In this document: positions 25,986 through 37,994 of the stretch, in pieces
Layout of the letters: every line of letters starts with the position of its first letter
Numbering within the stretch: the stretch's first letter is position 1
From: Citrobacter youngae ATCC 29220
Lineage (GTDB): Bacteria; Pseudomonadota; Gammaproteobacteria; Enterobacterales; Enterobacteriaceae
Assembly (NCBI RefSeq): GCF_000155975.1
Contig: NZ_GG730301.1
Location: 312,049 to 376,048 of the forward strand
Direction of reading: 5' to 3'
Length of the DNA stretch: 64,000 nt
Notes under the pieces: model-generated
Databases searched by the model: none
What the model saw: the letters and a program-made list of their open reading frames with translations, nothing else
Told to the model about the DNA's origin: nothing
Position numbers and translations under genes: made by a program

Positions 25986-27430
25986 TTTGCCTCCGTTGCC
26001 AGTACGTCGAAGACGTCTTTACCTAATGAACATTCCGGGCACAGGAAGTTATCGGGCACGTCGCTCCATGGGGTTCCTGGCGCGACATCCTGCAGTGGCT
26101 CACCTTTTGCCGGGTCGTAAATCCACTGACACACGCTGCACTGCATGCTTGGGCCGAGGTCGGCGGCAGCCGCAGCGGCACAGGCGCACTCGTCTTCTTT
26201 GGTGGCTGCTTTGACGGTCGTTTCCGGCAGCGGAGCAAGCGCCCACTGACGTGCAATTTCACGACCGTGCTGGCGACACAGTTCCAGCGCATCCAGATCC
26301 GGACGCCATTTCGCCTTCAGGCTCAGCGACATCTCAAAACCTGCATCTTGTAAACGGGTGGACAGGCGGTCAACCGCGCCGCCGCTCCAGCCGTGTGAGC
26401 CAAAGGCGCTGGCGCGTTTATTACGAAAACGCAGCCCGGTCATCTCTTCCACCAGACCAGCGATCTTTGGCATCATCACGTTGTTCATGGTGGAGGTACC
26501 GACCAGCGCGCCTTTAGAACGGAAGACGTTGGTCAGGACTTCATTTTTGTCGCTGCGGGCGACGTTAAAGATTTTCACCGCCACGTTCGGGTCAACTTCG
26601 TTGATGCCCTGGGCAATGGCGTCGGCCATCATGCGGGTGTTGTTGGACATCGTGTCGTAGAAGATGGTGATGCGGTCTTCCTGGTAATCCGCCGCCCATT
26701 TCAGGTACAGCTCAACGATCTGCGTTGGGTTGTCGCGCCATACCACGCCGTGGGAGGTCGCAATCATATCGACCGGCAGGTTGAAGCCGAGGATTTCAGT
26801 GATTTTCGGCGTCACCAGACGGCTGAACGGGGTCAGGATGTTGGCGTAGTAGCGCTGGCACTGCTCGAACAGCTCCGTCTGATCCACTTCATCGTTGAAC
26901 AGGCGTTCGTCGCAGTAATGCTGGCCGAAGGCGTCGTTACTGAACAGCACCGCGTCGCCGGTCATGTAGGTCATCATGCTGTCCGGCCAGTGCAGCATCG
27001 GCGTTTCAACGAAGATCAGCTGTTTGCCGCTGCCAATGTCCAGTGAGTCACCGGTTTTTACCACGTTGAAGTTCCATTCCGGGTGGTGGTGATGCCCGTT
27101 GATAGAGTCAATGGCGTTGGCTGTGCAGTAAATCGGGGTGTCCGGGATACAGGACATCAGTTCGGTCAGCGCACCGGCGTGGTCTTCTTCCGCGTGGTTA
27201 ATGATGATGTAGTCGATGTCGGCGAGGTCAATTTCACTGCGCAGGTTCTGCACGAATTCACGGCTAAACTTGTGATCTACGGTATCGATCAGGACATTTT
27301 TTTCTTCACGGATGAGATAGCTGTTGTAGCTGCTGCCGCGCAGCGTTTTGTATTCAGTACCGTGGAAATCACGCACTTCCCAGTCACGTTGGCCAACCCA
27401 ATGAATGTTATTTTTAACCAGAATAGACAT
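25982..27430 (-). CDS. norV: NorV, flavorubredoxin nitric oxide reductase
   Basis: This 482-residue enzyme reduces NO to N2O under anaerobic conditions. The N-terminal metallo-beta-lactamase-like domain carries the di-iron ligands HAEEDHAG near residue 79; a flavodoxin domain follows (about 250-400), then a C-terminal rubredoxin with [10 protein letters not shown] and CPECS. A sigma-54 promoter and NorR sites lie upstream. Confidence 0.96.
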   Translation of the reverse strand: MSILVKNNIHWVGQRDWEVRDFHGTEYKTLRGSSYNSYLIREEKNVLIDTVDHKFSREFVQNLRSEIDLADIDYIIINHAEEDHAGALTELMSCIPDTPIYCTANAIDSINGHHHHPEWNFNVVKTGDSLDIGSGKQLIFVETPMLHWPDSMMTYMTGDAVLFSNDAFGQHYCDERLFNDEVDQTELFEQCQRYYANILTPFSRLVTPKITEILGFNLPVDMIATSHGVVWRDNPTQIVELYLKWAADYQEDRITIFYDTMSNNTRMMADAIAQGINEVDPNVAVKIFNVARSDKNEVLTNVFRSKGALVGTSTMNNVMMPKIAGLVEEMTGLRFRNKRASAFGSHGWSGGAVDRLSTRLQDAGFEMSLSLKAKWRPDLDALELCRQHGREIARQWALAPLPETTVKAATKEDECACAAAAAADLGPSMQCSVCQWIYDPAKGEPLQDVAPGTPWSDVPDNFLCPECSLGKDVFDVLATEAK

Positions 27431-27479
27431 AGCAACCTCTGTTAATTCAGCGTTTTTCTAAAAAAGATGTTTTGCTAAT

Positions 27480-27496
27480 TGCAGGTTGCGTGCCAG
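27480..27496 (-). promoter_or_regulatory. Sigma-54 promoter of norVW
   Basis: On the minus strand CTGGCACG, four bases, CTGCA gives an excellent -24/-12 match. It is about 50 bases ahead of norV and 55 from the nearest NorR site. Confidence 0.88.
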
Positions 27497-27550
27497 TTTT
27501 TTATTTGTCTGATTTTTAAGGATTTAATGTTTTCTGCTTCTAAGTGGGTA

Positions 27551-27606
27551 GTCAAAATGACTATGATATTTATTGTCAATATGACAATATGAATTGTCAA
27601 AATGAC
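27551..27606. promoter_or_regulatory. Three NorR enhancer sites
   Basis: Three 11-bp inverted repeats GTCAAAATGAC (27551-27561), GTCAATATGAC (27575-27585) and GTCAAAATGAC (27596-27606) match the known GT-N7-AC NorR sites, spaced 24 and 21 bases. The last lies 13 bases before the norR start, so NorR should also limit its own gene. Confidence 0.9.
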
Positions 27607-27618
27607 AATGAGGTTACC

Positions 27619-29136
27619 ATGAGCTTTTCCGTAGACGTGCTGGCGGGCATCGCCATTGAATTACAAAGCGGTATCGGACATCAGGATCGCTTTCAGCGCC
27701 TGATCGCCACCTTGCGCCAGGTGCTGGAGTGCGACGCGTCGGCACTGCTGCGCTACGAGTCGCGACAATTCATTCCGCTGGCGATCGATGGCCTGGCGCA
27801 GGATGTCCTCGGCCGCCGCTTCACGCTGGAGGGACATCCGCGTCTGGAGGCGATTGCCCGCGCCGGGGACGTGGTGCGTTTCCCCGCCGACAGCGATTTG
27901 CCCGATCCCTATGACGGATTGATCCCTGGTCAGGAGAGCCTGAAGGTACATGCCTGTATCGGGCTGCCGCTGTTTGCCGGACAAAATTTGATTGGCGCGT
28001 TAACGCTGGATGGCATGGAGCCTGACCAGTTCGATGTGTTCAGCGATGAAGAACTTCGGCTGATCTCTGCCCTGGCGGCGGGGGCGCTGAGCAATGCGTT
28101 GCTGATTGAGCAACTGGAAAGCCAGAATATGCTGCCGGGGTCGTCGGCTGCCTTCGGGCAGGTGACGGAAACCGAGATGATTGGCCTGTCGCCCAATATG
28201 ATGCAGCTGAAAAAAGAGATCGAGATTGTGGCAGGGTCCGATCTCAACGTATTGATCGGCGGCGAAACCGGGACCGGAAAAGAGCTGGTAGCCAAAGCAA
28301 TTCATGAAGGGTCGCCGCGCGCGGTGAATCCGCTGGTGTATCTGAACTGCGCGGCGTTGCCTGAAAGCGTGGCGGAAAGCGAACTTTTTGGTCATGTTAA
28401 AGGGGCTTTTACCGGGGCTATCAGTAATCGTAGCGGTAAGTTTGAAATGGCGGATAACGGCACGCTGTTTCTCGACGAGATTGGCGAGCTTTCGCTGGCG
28501 CTGCAGGCTAAGCTGCTGCGCGTGTTGCAGTACGGTGATATTCAGCGGGTGGGTGACGATCGCAGTCTGCGTGTTGATGTGCGCGTGCTGGCGGCAACCA
28601 ACCGTGATTTACGCGAAGAGGTACTGGCCGGGAATTTCCGCGCGGATTTGTTCCACCGTCTGAGCGTCTTTCCCCTTTCCGTGCCGCCGTTGCGTGAGCG
28701 CGGCGAAGACGTGGTGCTGCTGGCGGGCTATTTTTGCGAGCAATGTCGGCTGCGGTTGGGGCTTGCCCGCGTAGTGTTAAGCCCCGGCGCGCGTAATCAT
28801 CTGTTGAGTTACGGCTGGCCCGGAAACGTGCGCGAGCTGGAACACGCCATACACCGGGCGGTGGTTCTGGCAAGGGCTACCAGGGCAGGGGATGAGGTGA
28901 TTCTGGAGGCGCAGCATTTTGCTTTGCTGGATGAAAGCCCTGTACCGCAGCCGGACCTCGTTGCCGGGAGCCCGCAGCATCGTAATTTGCGTGAGGCAAC
29001 AGAGTCATTTCAGCGCGAGATGATCCGCCGGGCGCTGGCGCAAAATAATCACAGCTGGGCGGCAAGCGCGCGGGCGCTGGAAACGGACGTCGCCAACCTG
29101 CATCGGCTGGCGAAGCGTCTTGGGCTGAAGGATTAG
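27619..29136 (+). CDS. norR: NorR, NO-sensing sigma-54 activator
   Basis: The 505-residue enhancer-binding protein turns on norVW. The N-terminal GAF domain binds NO at a mononuclear iron; the AAA+ domain has GETGTGKE and GAFTGA; the Fis-type C-terminus ends [12 protein letters not shown]. The ATG at 27619 fits the E. coli start MSFSVDVL; the longer reading frame from 27544 covers the enhancer sites and is rejected. Its stop overlaps that of the convergent gutQ by four bases. Confidence 0.96.
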   Translation: MSFSVDVLAGIAIELQSGIGHQDRFQRLIATLRQVLECDASALLRYESRQFIPLAIDGLAQDVLGRRFTLEGHPRLEAIARAGDVVRFPADSDLPDPYDGLIPGQESLKVHACIGLPLFAGQNLIGALTLDGMEPDQFDVFSDEELRLISALAAGALSNALLIEQLESQNMLPGSSAAFGQVTETEMIGLSPNMMQLKKEIEIVAGSDLNVLIGGETGTGKELVAKAIHEGSPRAVNPLVYLNCAALPESVAESELFGHVKGAFTGAISNRSGKFEMADNGTLFLDEIGELSLALQAKLLRVLQYGDIQRVGDDRSLRVDVRVLAATNRDLREEVLAGNFRADLFHRLSVFPLSVPPLRERGEDVVLLAGYFCEQCRLRLGLARVVLSPGARNHLLSYGWPGNVRELEHAIHRAVVLARATRAGDEVILEAQHFALLDESPVPQPDLVAGSPQHRNLREATESFQREMIRRALAQNNHSWAASARALETDVANLHRLAKRLGLKD

Positions 29137-30098
29137 ATAATTCCGGCCTGGTAGAAATCCTGCAGGTTGATAGCACCGGTGAGTTTACCGTTTTCATCCA
29201 CCACCGGCGCGGCGGTGATTTTGCGCTTCATCAGGATCTCTTTGGCGTCAATTGCCCGGCTCTGGGCCTGCAGCGTAATGCCATTATGGGTCATCGCTTC
29301 GCTTACCTGAGTGGTGAGCGCACCGCCGCCGACCAGCCAGCGGCGCAGGTCGCCGTCGGTAAAGACGCCTTTCACCAGAGACTGCTCGTCACAAACAGCC
29401 ACTAGGCCAAGACCCGTACGGCTGAGTTCCAGCATCGCGTCCATGACGCTGGTGGTGAGCGTCACCTGCGGAATGGCGTCGTCACGGCGCATCAGGTGAT
29501 GCACTTTATTTAACAGACGCGCGCCCAACGCACCTGCCGGATGCGAGCGGGCAAAATCTTCTTCGTTAAAGCCGCGCGCCTGCATCACCGCTATCGCCAG
29601 CGCGTCGCCCATCATCAGGGTGTTGACGGTACTGGAGGTGGGGGCCAGACGCATTGGGCAGGCTTCGCGCTCAACGGAAATATCCAGCACGGCTTTGGCC
29701 GCCAGGCCCAGCGGTGAGGTCGGTTTTCCGGTCATTGCCAGCAGGGCGACGGATTTGTCTTCCAGGCGCGGAATGATGAGATCCAGCTCTTTCGCGCCGC
29801 CGGAGTAAGAGATAAACAGCATCACGTCGCGGCTTTCAATCATGCCTAAGTCGCCGTGCGGCGCTTCCGCCGGATGCACAAAAAAGGCTGGGGTGCCGGT
29901 ACTGGCGAGGGTCGCAGCAATTTTTTTGCCAATATGGCCTGATTTGCCAATACCGGAGACAATGACTTTGCCTTCACAGTGGATGATAGTATTGGCGGCG
30001 CGGACAAAATCATCGCCCAGTCGCTCCGGCAGTCGACTGGCTTCCTGCAGTTCCAGCATTAACGTCTGACGGCCCGCGTTCAGTAGTGCATCACTCAT
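29133..30098 (-). CDS. gutQ: GutQ, D-arabinose-5-phosphate isomerase
   Basis: The 321-residue enzyme interconverts ribulose-5-phosphate and arabinose-5-phosphate. It has an N-terminal SIS domain ([21 protein letters not shown] and [12 protein letters not shown]) and two CBS domains at the C-terminus. It is the last gene of the sorbitol operon and overlaps srlR by eight bases. Confidence 0.94.
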   Translation of the reverse strand: MSDALLNAGRQTLMLELQEASRLPERLGDDFVRAANTIIHCEGKVIVSGIGKSGHIGKKIAATLASTGTPAFFVHPAEAPHGDLGMIESRDVMLFISYSGGAKELDLIIPRLEDKSVALLAMTGKPTSPLGLAAKAVLDISVEREACPMRLAPTSSTVNTLMMGDALAIAVMQARGFNEEDFARSHPAGALGARLLNKVHHLMRRDDAIPQVTLTTSVMDAMLELSRTGLGLVAVCDEQSLVKGVFTDGDLRRWLVGGGALTTQVSEAMTHNGITLQAQSRAIDAKEILMKRKITAAPVVDENGKLTGAINLQDFYQAGII

Positions 30099-30864
30099 TG
30101 GTTTCTCCGGTTATGATCACTTCAATCCCTTTTGCTTCCAGCGCCTGGCGAAATGCAGGGTCGATGCCCGCATCGGTAATCAGCTTGTCGACGCTTTCCA
30201 GACTGCACACAACGTTAGGGCTTTTACGCCCAAATTTTGAGGAGTCAGCCATCAGAATCACTTCGCGAGCGGCATTGCACATCGCTTTACTGACGCTAAA
30301 CACTTCATTAAAGGTGGTCACGCCGGCATTGAGGTCAATGCCGTCGGTACCCATGAAGAGTTTATCAAAGCTGAACTGCTCAAAGGCGTTTTCTGCCAGC
30401 TGACCGTGAAATGACGCAGATTTTTTGCGAAAGGTCCCGCCAGGCATCAGGATGGTTTGCTCGTTGTCCAGCTCCGAAAGGGCATTAACAATGTGCAGAC
30501 TGTTGGTCATGACGGTGATGTTGCTAAAGCGGGTAAGCATCGGCACCATCTGCAATACGGTGCTGCCCGCATCCAGAATGATGGAATCGCCATCATGGAT
30601 ATAACGGACGGCGGCTTCGGCAATCTGCTCTTTTTTATGCGTGTTGATTAGCGTTTTGTGATCGATAGGCGGATCGGATTCGTCTTTATTTAACACCACG
30701 CCGCCATAGGTACGAATGACGGTTCCGGCATTTTCCAGAATGACCAGGTCTTTGCGAATGGTTGTGCCGGTCGTGTCAAAGTAGTGGGCCAGTTCTTCAA
30801 CCGAGCATTTTCCCTGCTTTTGCAGGTGCTCCAGTATGGCAGCCTGACGCTGACGAGGTTTCAT
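30091..30864 (-). CDS. srlR: SrlR (GutR), DeoR-family repressor of the sorbitol operon
   Basis: A 257-residue repressor with a DeoR-type helix-turn-helix ([14 protein letters not shown], then [19 protein letters not shown]) and a DeoR C-terminal sensor domain ([28 protein letters not shown]). It represses srl in the absence of glucitol. Confidence 0.95.
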   Translation of the reverse strand: MKPRQRQAAILEHLQKQGKCSVEELAHYFDTTGTTIRKDLVILENAGTVIRTYGGVVLNKDESDPPIDHKTLINTHKKEQIAEAAVRYIHDGDSIILDAGSTVLQMVPMLTRFSNITVMTNSLHIVNALSELDNEQTILMPGGTFRKKSASFHGQLAENAFEQFSFDKLFMGTDGIDLNAGVTTFNEVFSVSKAMCNAAREVILMADSSKFGRKSPNVVCSLESVDKLITDAGIDPAFRQALEAKGIEVIITGETNE

Positions 30865-30934
30865 AGGCGTGATTACCCTGACTTAATAAGTTGCAAAATG
30901 ATAATTTCGCAAGCTATTAGCATTCACAACGAAA

Positions 30935-31294
30935 TTACCCATGTTTCAGTTTAAGCGCCAATGATAGTGCATTCTGCGCTAACGGATCATGGGGAAAGAT
31001 CACATCAGGCTGTAAATCATCAAGATGTTTGCCCATTATCGTGGCAATTTTGCCGGGTCTGGCGAATACCGTCAGACCTTTCATAAATAACGTATCGCTA
31101 ACCCGCTGCTGCTCATCCAGCGCAATAGCGACCACCACACGCGGTTTAAAGCGTCCGCCAGAGCGACCGACGCCAACCCGACCCCGCTGACAAAGTTTAT
31201 CGAACGCGCGGTTAAAGCGGGATATTTGCCAGCCGCCGAGCGCCAGTTGCAGGCACCAGGCGATAGCGGCGACGGTAATCAGTGCGGAAACCAT
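30935..31294 (-). CDS. gutM: GutM, glucitol operon activator
   Basis: The 119-residue protein has an N-terminal membrane-like segment (VSALITVAAIAWCLQLALGG) and activates srl transcription in E. coli together with CRP. The start at 31294 gives the family length; the longer in-frame reading comes from REP sequence upstream and is rejected. Confidence 0.92.
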   Translation of the reverse strand: MVSALITVAAIAWCLQLALGGWQISRFNRAFDKLCQRGRVGVGRSGGRFKPRVVVAIALDEQQRVSDTLFMKGLTVFARPGKIATIMGKHLDDLQPDVIFPHDPLAQNALSLALKLKHG

Positions 31295-31312
31295 AATGCG
31301 CTCCTTTGGTTT

Positions 31313-31385
31313 TGCCGGATGGCGGCTGCGCCTAATCCGGCCTACATAATATTCGTAGGCCCGGTAAGCACAGCGCCACCGGGCA
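31313..31385. repeat. REP/BIME between srlD and gutM
   Basis: TTGCCGGATGGCGGC...TAATCCGGCC and GCCCGGTAAGC...GCCACCGGGC palindromes lie inside the sorbitol operon; one carries a change (CTAATCC for TTATCC). Confidence 0.85.
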
Positions 31386-31395
31386 ATCATACCTC

Positions 31396-32175
31396 TTAGA
31401 ACATCACCTGACCGCCGGTGACGTTGATGGACTGACCGGTACAGTAAGAGGCTTTTGAACTGGCATAAAACAGCAGCATGTTGAGTACGTCCTGATAATC
31501 GCAGCCGCGCTTGAGCGGGACTTTATCAATGTAGTACTGCTCCACTTCGTCCGGTTTGAGGCCGAGTTTGGTGGCATACTGCGGTAACAATGACTGGAAC
31601 ATCGGTGATTTCAGCAAGTTGCCGAGCATCAGCGAATGGACGGTAATCCCGTATTCCGCCAGATCCAGCGCCAGCGATTGGGTCAAACCCACGCCGCCGA
31701 ATTTTGCCGCGCTGTAGCCCGAATTGTGTTTACTGCCCACTTTCCCTGACTTGGAGTTGATCTGGATAATGCGCCCCTGAACGCCATCGCGGATCATCAG
31801 GCGAGAAAATTCACGGGCGCAGAGGAAGTAGCCAACCAGATTCACCTGCAGCGAGCGGTCGAAATCCCCGAGCTGAAAATCACTGATAAACGCGGCCTTA
31901 GCGATTCCCGCGCTATAAACCAGCAGATCGACGCGACCGAAAATTTCATCCACTCCGCGCGATAGCGCCAGCACGCTCTGTTCGCTGGTGGCATCAGCGC
32001 CAAAACCGTAGGCGGTGCCTGCGCCAAACTCGGCGTTAATCTCCTGCGCTACGTTGGCGGCTTTATCACTTTGAATATCAACTACCGCAACGCGGTATCC
32101 TTCTGTTGCAAGCCCACGGCAAAGGAACGCCCCCAGGGTCTGGCCTCCACCAATGACAACGGCAACCTGATTCAT
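31396..32175 (-). CDS. srlD: SrlD, sorbitol-6-phosphate 2-dehydrogenase
   Basis: A 259-residue short-chain dehydrogenase that oxidises glucitol-6-phosphate to fructose-6-phosphate with NAD+. The cofactor motif GGGQTLGAFLC is near the N-terminus and the catalytic YSAAKFG holds the Tyr-x3-Lys pair. The MNQVAVV start at 32175 is chosen over an upstream ATG at 32190. Confidence 0.95.
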   Translation of the reverse strand: MNQVAVVIGGGQTLGAFLCRGLATEGYRVAVVDIQSDKAANVAQEINAEFGAGTAYGFGADATSEQSVLALSRGVDEIFGRVDLLVYSAGIAKAAFISDFQLGDFDRSLQVNLVGYFLCAREFSRLMIRDGVQGRIIQINSKSGKVGSKHNSGYSAAKFGGVGLTQSLALDLAEYGITVHSLMLGNLLKSPMFQSLLPQYATKLGLKPDEVEQYYIDKVPLKRGCDYQDVLNMLLFYASSKASYCTGQSINVTGGQVMF

Positions 32176-32192
32176 TTTTATCTCCTTCAATC

Positions 32193-32555
32193 TTAAGCAA
32201 CAAACTTCAAAATACAGCCCGGCGCGATACTGTCCGGTACGGGGCCCGCCACGTGTACAGTGCCAGGAAATTCCGCTTCACTGAGCCCGTCAAAACGCAG
32301 GGTGATATGCCCCAGTTCACGTAAGTTTTGTTCCGCCACGCTGCCAACGGCGGTGACAGGGTAGCGATGCTGGCCCAGTTCAAACTGGATCCCGGCGTGC
32401 AAAGAACCGTTCAGATCGCCGTGGCAGTGGATGAAACAAAACTCTTCGATATCCGCTGGCGCGCCTTCACGAAAGGTAATCAGCATCTGGTCGCAGAGCG
32501 CGTCCGGGGCGCTCTGGCCGATACGGGTGATGGTGGTCTGATAAATCACGGTCAT
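32193..32555 (-). CDS. srlB: SrlB, glucitol-specific PTS EIIA component
   Basis: A 120-residue PTS EIIA-Gut. HCHGDLNGSLHAGIQFELG contains the phosphorylated histidine region; it takes phosphate from HPr and passes it to SrlE. E. coli SrlB has 123 residues. Start MTVIYQTTITR at 32555. Confidence 0.94.
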   Translation of the reverse strand: MTVIYQTTITRIGQSAPDALCDQMLITFREGAPADIEEFCFIHCHGDLNGSLHAGIQFELGQHRYPVTAVGSVAEQNLRELGHITLRFDGLSEAEFPGTVHVAGPVPDSIAPGCILKFVA

Positions 32556-32568
32556 TGTTGAGTGCCCC

Positions 32569-34365
<1,797 letters not shown>

Positions 34366-35445
34366 ATGTTCAAGCGTCGTTATGTAGCGTTACTCCCCCT
34401 TTTCGTATTGCTTGCTGCCTGTAGCAGCAAACCTAAACCTCCAGAGACTCAAACGACTACAGGCACGCCATCCGGCGGCTTCCTGCTTGAGCCACAGCAC
34501 AACGTGATGCTAACGGGTGGCGATTTTGCCAATAACCCGAACGCGCAACAGTTCATCGAGAAGATGGTGAACAAGCACGGCTTTGACCGTCAGCAGTTGC
34601 AGGAGATCCTGTCGCAGGCCAAGCGCCTGGATTCGGTATTGCGTCTGATGGACCGTCAGGCGCCGACGACGCAGCCGCCAGCCGGACCTAACGGCGCATG
34701 GCTGCGTTATCGCAAACAATTCATCACCCCGGACAACGTACAAAACGGCGTAGCCTTCTGGAATCAATATGAAGATGCTCTGAACCGCGCGTGGCAGGTT
34801 TACGGCGTTCCGCCGGAAATTATCGTCGGTATTATTGGCGTAGAGACGCGCTGGGGCCGCGTGATGGGCAAAACGCGCATTCTCGATGCGCTGGCGACGC
34901 TGTCCTTTAACTATCCTCGTCGTGCGGAGTACTTCTCTGGCGAACTGGAAACTTTCCTGTTGATGGCGCGGGATGAAAGCGACGATCCGCTCGATTTGAA
35001 AGGTTCCTTCGCCGGTGCGATGGGCTATGGCCAGTTTATGCCGTCTTCCTATAAAGAGTATGCGGTCGATTTCAATGGCGATGGACACATTAACCTTTGG
35101 GATCCGGTTGACGCCATCGGTAGCGTGGCGAACTATTTCAAAGGCCACGGCTGGGTGAAAGGCGATACGGTCGCGGTGCCGGCGAATGGTCAGGCGCCAG
35201 GGCTGGCGAACGGTTTTAAAACCCAGTACAGCATTTCTCAACTTGCCGCCGCGGGCCTGACGCCGCAGCAGTCGTTGGGGAATCATCAGCAGGCCAGCCT
35301 GCTGCGTCTGGACGTCGGCACCGGCTACCAGTACTGGTACGGACTGCCGAACTTCTACGCCATCACCCGCTACAACCACAGTACACACTATGCGATGGCG
35401 GTGTGGCAGCTTGGTCAGGCGGTAGCGCTGGCGCGCGTACAGTAA
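34366..35445 (+). CDS. mltB: MltB, membrane-bound lytic transglycosylase B
   Basis: The 359-residue outer-membrane lipoprotein cleaves the beta-1,4 bond of peptidoglycan to an anhydro sugar. The signal peptide ends in lipobox LLAAC (Cys at about 19); the catalytic region GIIGVETRWGR holds the active glutamate and ASLRLD/YGLPNFYAITRYN follow. The start MFKRRYVAL at 34366 is preferred to an upstream in-frame ATG at 34225, which lacks a signal peptide layout. Confidence 0.95.
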   Translation: MFKRRYVALLPLFVLLAACSSKPKPPETQTTTGTPSGGFLLEPQHNVMLTGGDFANNPNAQQFIEKMVNKHGFDRQQLQEILSQAKRLDSVLRLMDRQAPTTQPPAGPNGAWLRYRKQFITPDNVQNGVAFWNQYEDALNRAWQVYGVPPEIIVGIIGVETRWGRVMGKTRILDALATLSFNYPRRAEYFSGELETFLLMARDESDDPLDLKGSFAGAMGYGQFMPSSYKEYAVDFNGDGHINLWDPVDAIGSVANYFKGHGWVKGDTVAVPANGQAPGLANGFKTQYSISQLAAAGLTPQQSLGNHQQASLLRLDVGTGYQYWYGLPNFYAITRYNHSTHYAMAVWQLGQAVALARVQ

Positions 35446-35479
35446 TCGCTCATTACCGGCCTACCGGAGGATATCTCTT

Positions 35480-35518
35480 GTAGGCCGGATAAAATGCCCG
35501 GGCATCGCCATCCGGCAG
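35480..35518. repeat. REP element
   Basis: A single REP-type hairpin (AGGCCGGATAAAATGC...GCATCGCCATCCGGC) follows mltB and precedes the pncC promoter. Confidence 0.75.
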
Positions 35519-35639
35519 GTCTTATTTATGCAATGGATCATTTTTTGGAATCCCCCTCGTAAAACGTTCTCCCCATCCCCACATTGGTTGTGAAAGTGCT
35601 ATCTTGTCCGGCATATTTTTTTAACTGACAGAGGCTGAA

Positions 35640-36137
35640 ATGACCGACAGTGAACTGATGCAGTTAAGTGAACAGGTTGGCCTGGCGCTGAAGGCGCGCG
35701 GGGCGACCGTTACGACGGCGGAATCCTGCACCGGCGGCTGGGTGGCCAAAGCCATTACGGATATTGCCGGAAGCTCCGCCTGGTTTGAACGTGGGTTCGT
35801 GACCTACAGCAACGAGGCCAAAGTGCAGATGATTGGCGTGCGCGAAGAGACGCTGGCCCAGCATGGCGCGGTGAGTGAGCCGGTGGTCGTGGAAATGGCG
35901 ATTGGCGCGCTAAAGGCGGCGCGCGCGGATTTTGCTGTATCGATCAGCGGTATTGCGGGGCCGGATGGCGGCAGTGAAGGCAAGCCCGTGGGTACGGTGT
36001 GGTTTGCCTTCGCCAGCGCAAGCGGCGAGGGGATTACCCGCCGGGAATGCTTCAGCGGTGACCGCGACGCGGTGCGTCGTCAGGCGACAGCTTATGCGTT
36101 ACAGACCCTGTGGCAACATTTTCTACAAAATACTTGA
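35640..36137 (+). CDS. pncC: PncC (YgaD), NMN amidohydrolase
   Basis: The 165-residue CinA C-terminal-type enzyme deamidates nicotinamide mononucleotide to nicotinate mononucleotide in NAD salvage. The family motif TTAESCTGGWVAKAIT and GIAGPDGGSEGKPVGTVWF are visible. It immediately precedes recA, as in E. coli. Confidence 0.93.
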   Translation: MTDSELMQLSEQVGLALKARGATVTTAESCTGGWVAKAITDIAGSSAWFERGFVTYSNEAKVQMIGVREETLAQHGAVSEPVVVEMAIGALKAARADFAVSISGIAGPDGGSEGKPVGTVWFAFASASGEGITRRECFSGDRDAVRRQATAYALQTLWQHFLQNT

Positions 36138-36161
36138 TACTGTATGAGCATACAGTATAAT
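36134..36161 (+). promoter_or_regulatory. recA promoter with LexA box
   Basis: -35 TTGATA (36134-36139) and -10 TATAAT (36156-36161) are spaced by 16 bases. The perfect SOS box (CTG-N10-CAG type, 36138-36157) overlaps both elements, as in E. coli recA, so LexA represses this promoter. Confidence 0.95.
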
Positions 36162-36226
36162 TGCGTCAACAGAACATCATCTTTCACGTTTTGCGGTTTA
36201 AACCGAAAGCGGCATGACAGGAGTAA

Positions 36227-37294
<1,068 letters not shown>

Positions 37295-37319
37295 TAATCT
37301 GTTGTGAATCGCATACAGT

Positions 37320-37350
37320 AAAGGGCTGCATACCATGCAGCCCTTTTTTA
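37320..37350 (+). terminator. Terminator between recA and recX
   Basis: AAGGGCTGCAT and ATGCAGCCCTT pair around a three- to four-base loop, followed by TTTTTTA. It limits read-through to recX, as known in E. coli. Confidence 0.93.
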
Positions 37351-37366
37351 TTTCTGAAGGTTCACT

Positions 37367-37867
37367 ATGACTGATGCAACTCCTCGCCGTTCCGCTTATT
37401 CCCGACTCCTTGACCGTGCCGTGCGTATTCTGGCAATGCGCGATCACAGCGAGCAGGAACTGCGGCGTAAGCTGGCCGCTCCGGTGATGGGCAAAAATGG
37501 ACCGGAAGACATTGATGCCTCTGCGGAGGATTACGATAAGGTCATTGCCTGGTGTATTGAAAGCCGCTATCTGGATGATGACCGCTTCGTACAGCAGTTT
37601 ATTGCCAGCCGTAGCCGCAAAGGTTATGGGCCTGCGCGAGTGCGTCAGGAACTCAGCCAGAAAGGGATCTCACGTGAGGCTATCGAGCGCGCTATGCGCG
37701 AGTGTGAAATTGACTGGGCGGTACTTGCGCGTGAGCAGGCAATCAGGAAATACGGTGAGCCTTTACCAGTCGATTTTTCAGATAAGGTAAAGGTCCAGCG
37801 TTTTTTGCTCTATCGTGGCTATCTGATGGAAGATATTCAGGCAATATGGCGAAATTTTGACGATTGA
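37367..37867 (+). CDS. recX: RecX, RecA modulator
   Basis: The 166-residue cytoplasmic protein caps RecA filaments and inhibits recombinase activity. Conserved RecX features include [11 protein letters not shown] near the N-terminus and [21 protein letters not shown]. Expression comes mostly from terminator read-through of recA. Confidence 0.96.
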   Translation: MTDATPRRSAYSRLLDRAVRILAMRDHSEQELRRKLAAPVMGKNGPEDIDASAEDYDKVIAWCIESRYLDDDRFVQQFIASRSRKGYGPARVRQELSQKGISREAIERAMRECEIDWAVLAREQAIRKYGEPLPVDFSDKVKVQRFLLYRGYLMEDIQAIWRNFDD

Positions 37868-37994
37868 GCGCATACGGGATTTTACTTCCCAGTAAAGAAA
37901 ACTTATCTTATTCCCACTTTTCGATTGCCAGAGGCGCAGTTTACTGCCGATGCTGGTAATGACATTTCGTTAGCTTGATTTCTTCAGGATAATT

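Noticed and set aside
27544-27618. N-terminal extension of NorR
   Set aside because: It would cover all three NorR sites; the ATG at 27619 fits the family start.
31295-31390. N-terminal extension of GutM
   Set aside because: It is translated REP sequence and breaks the family length.
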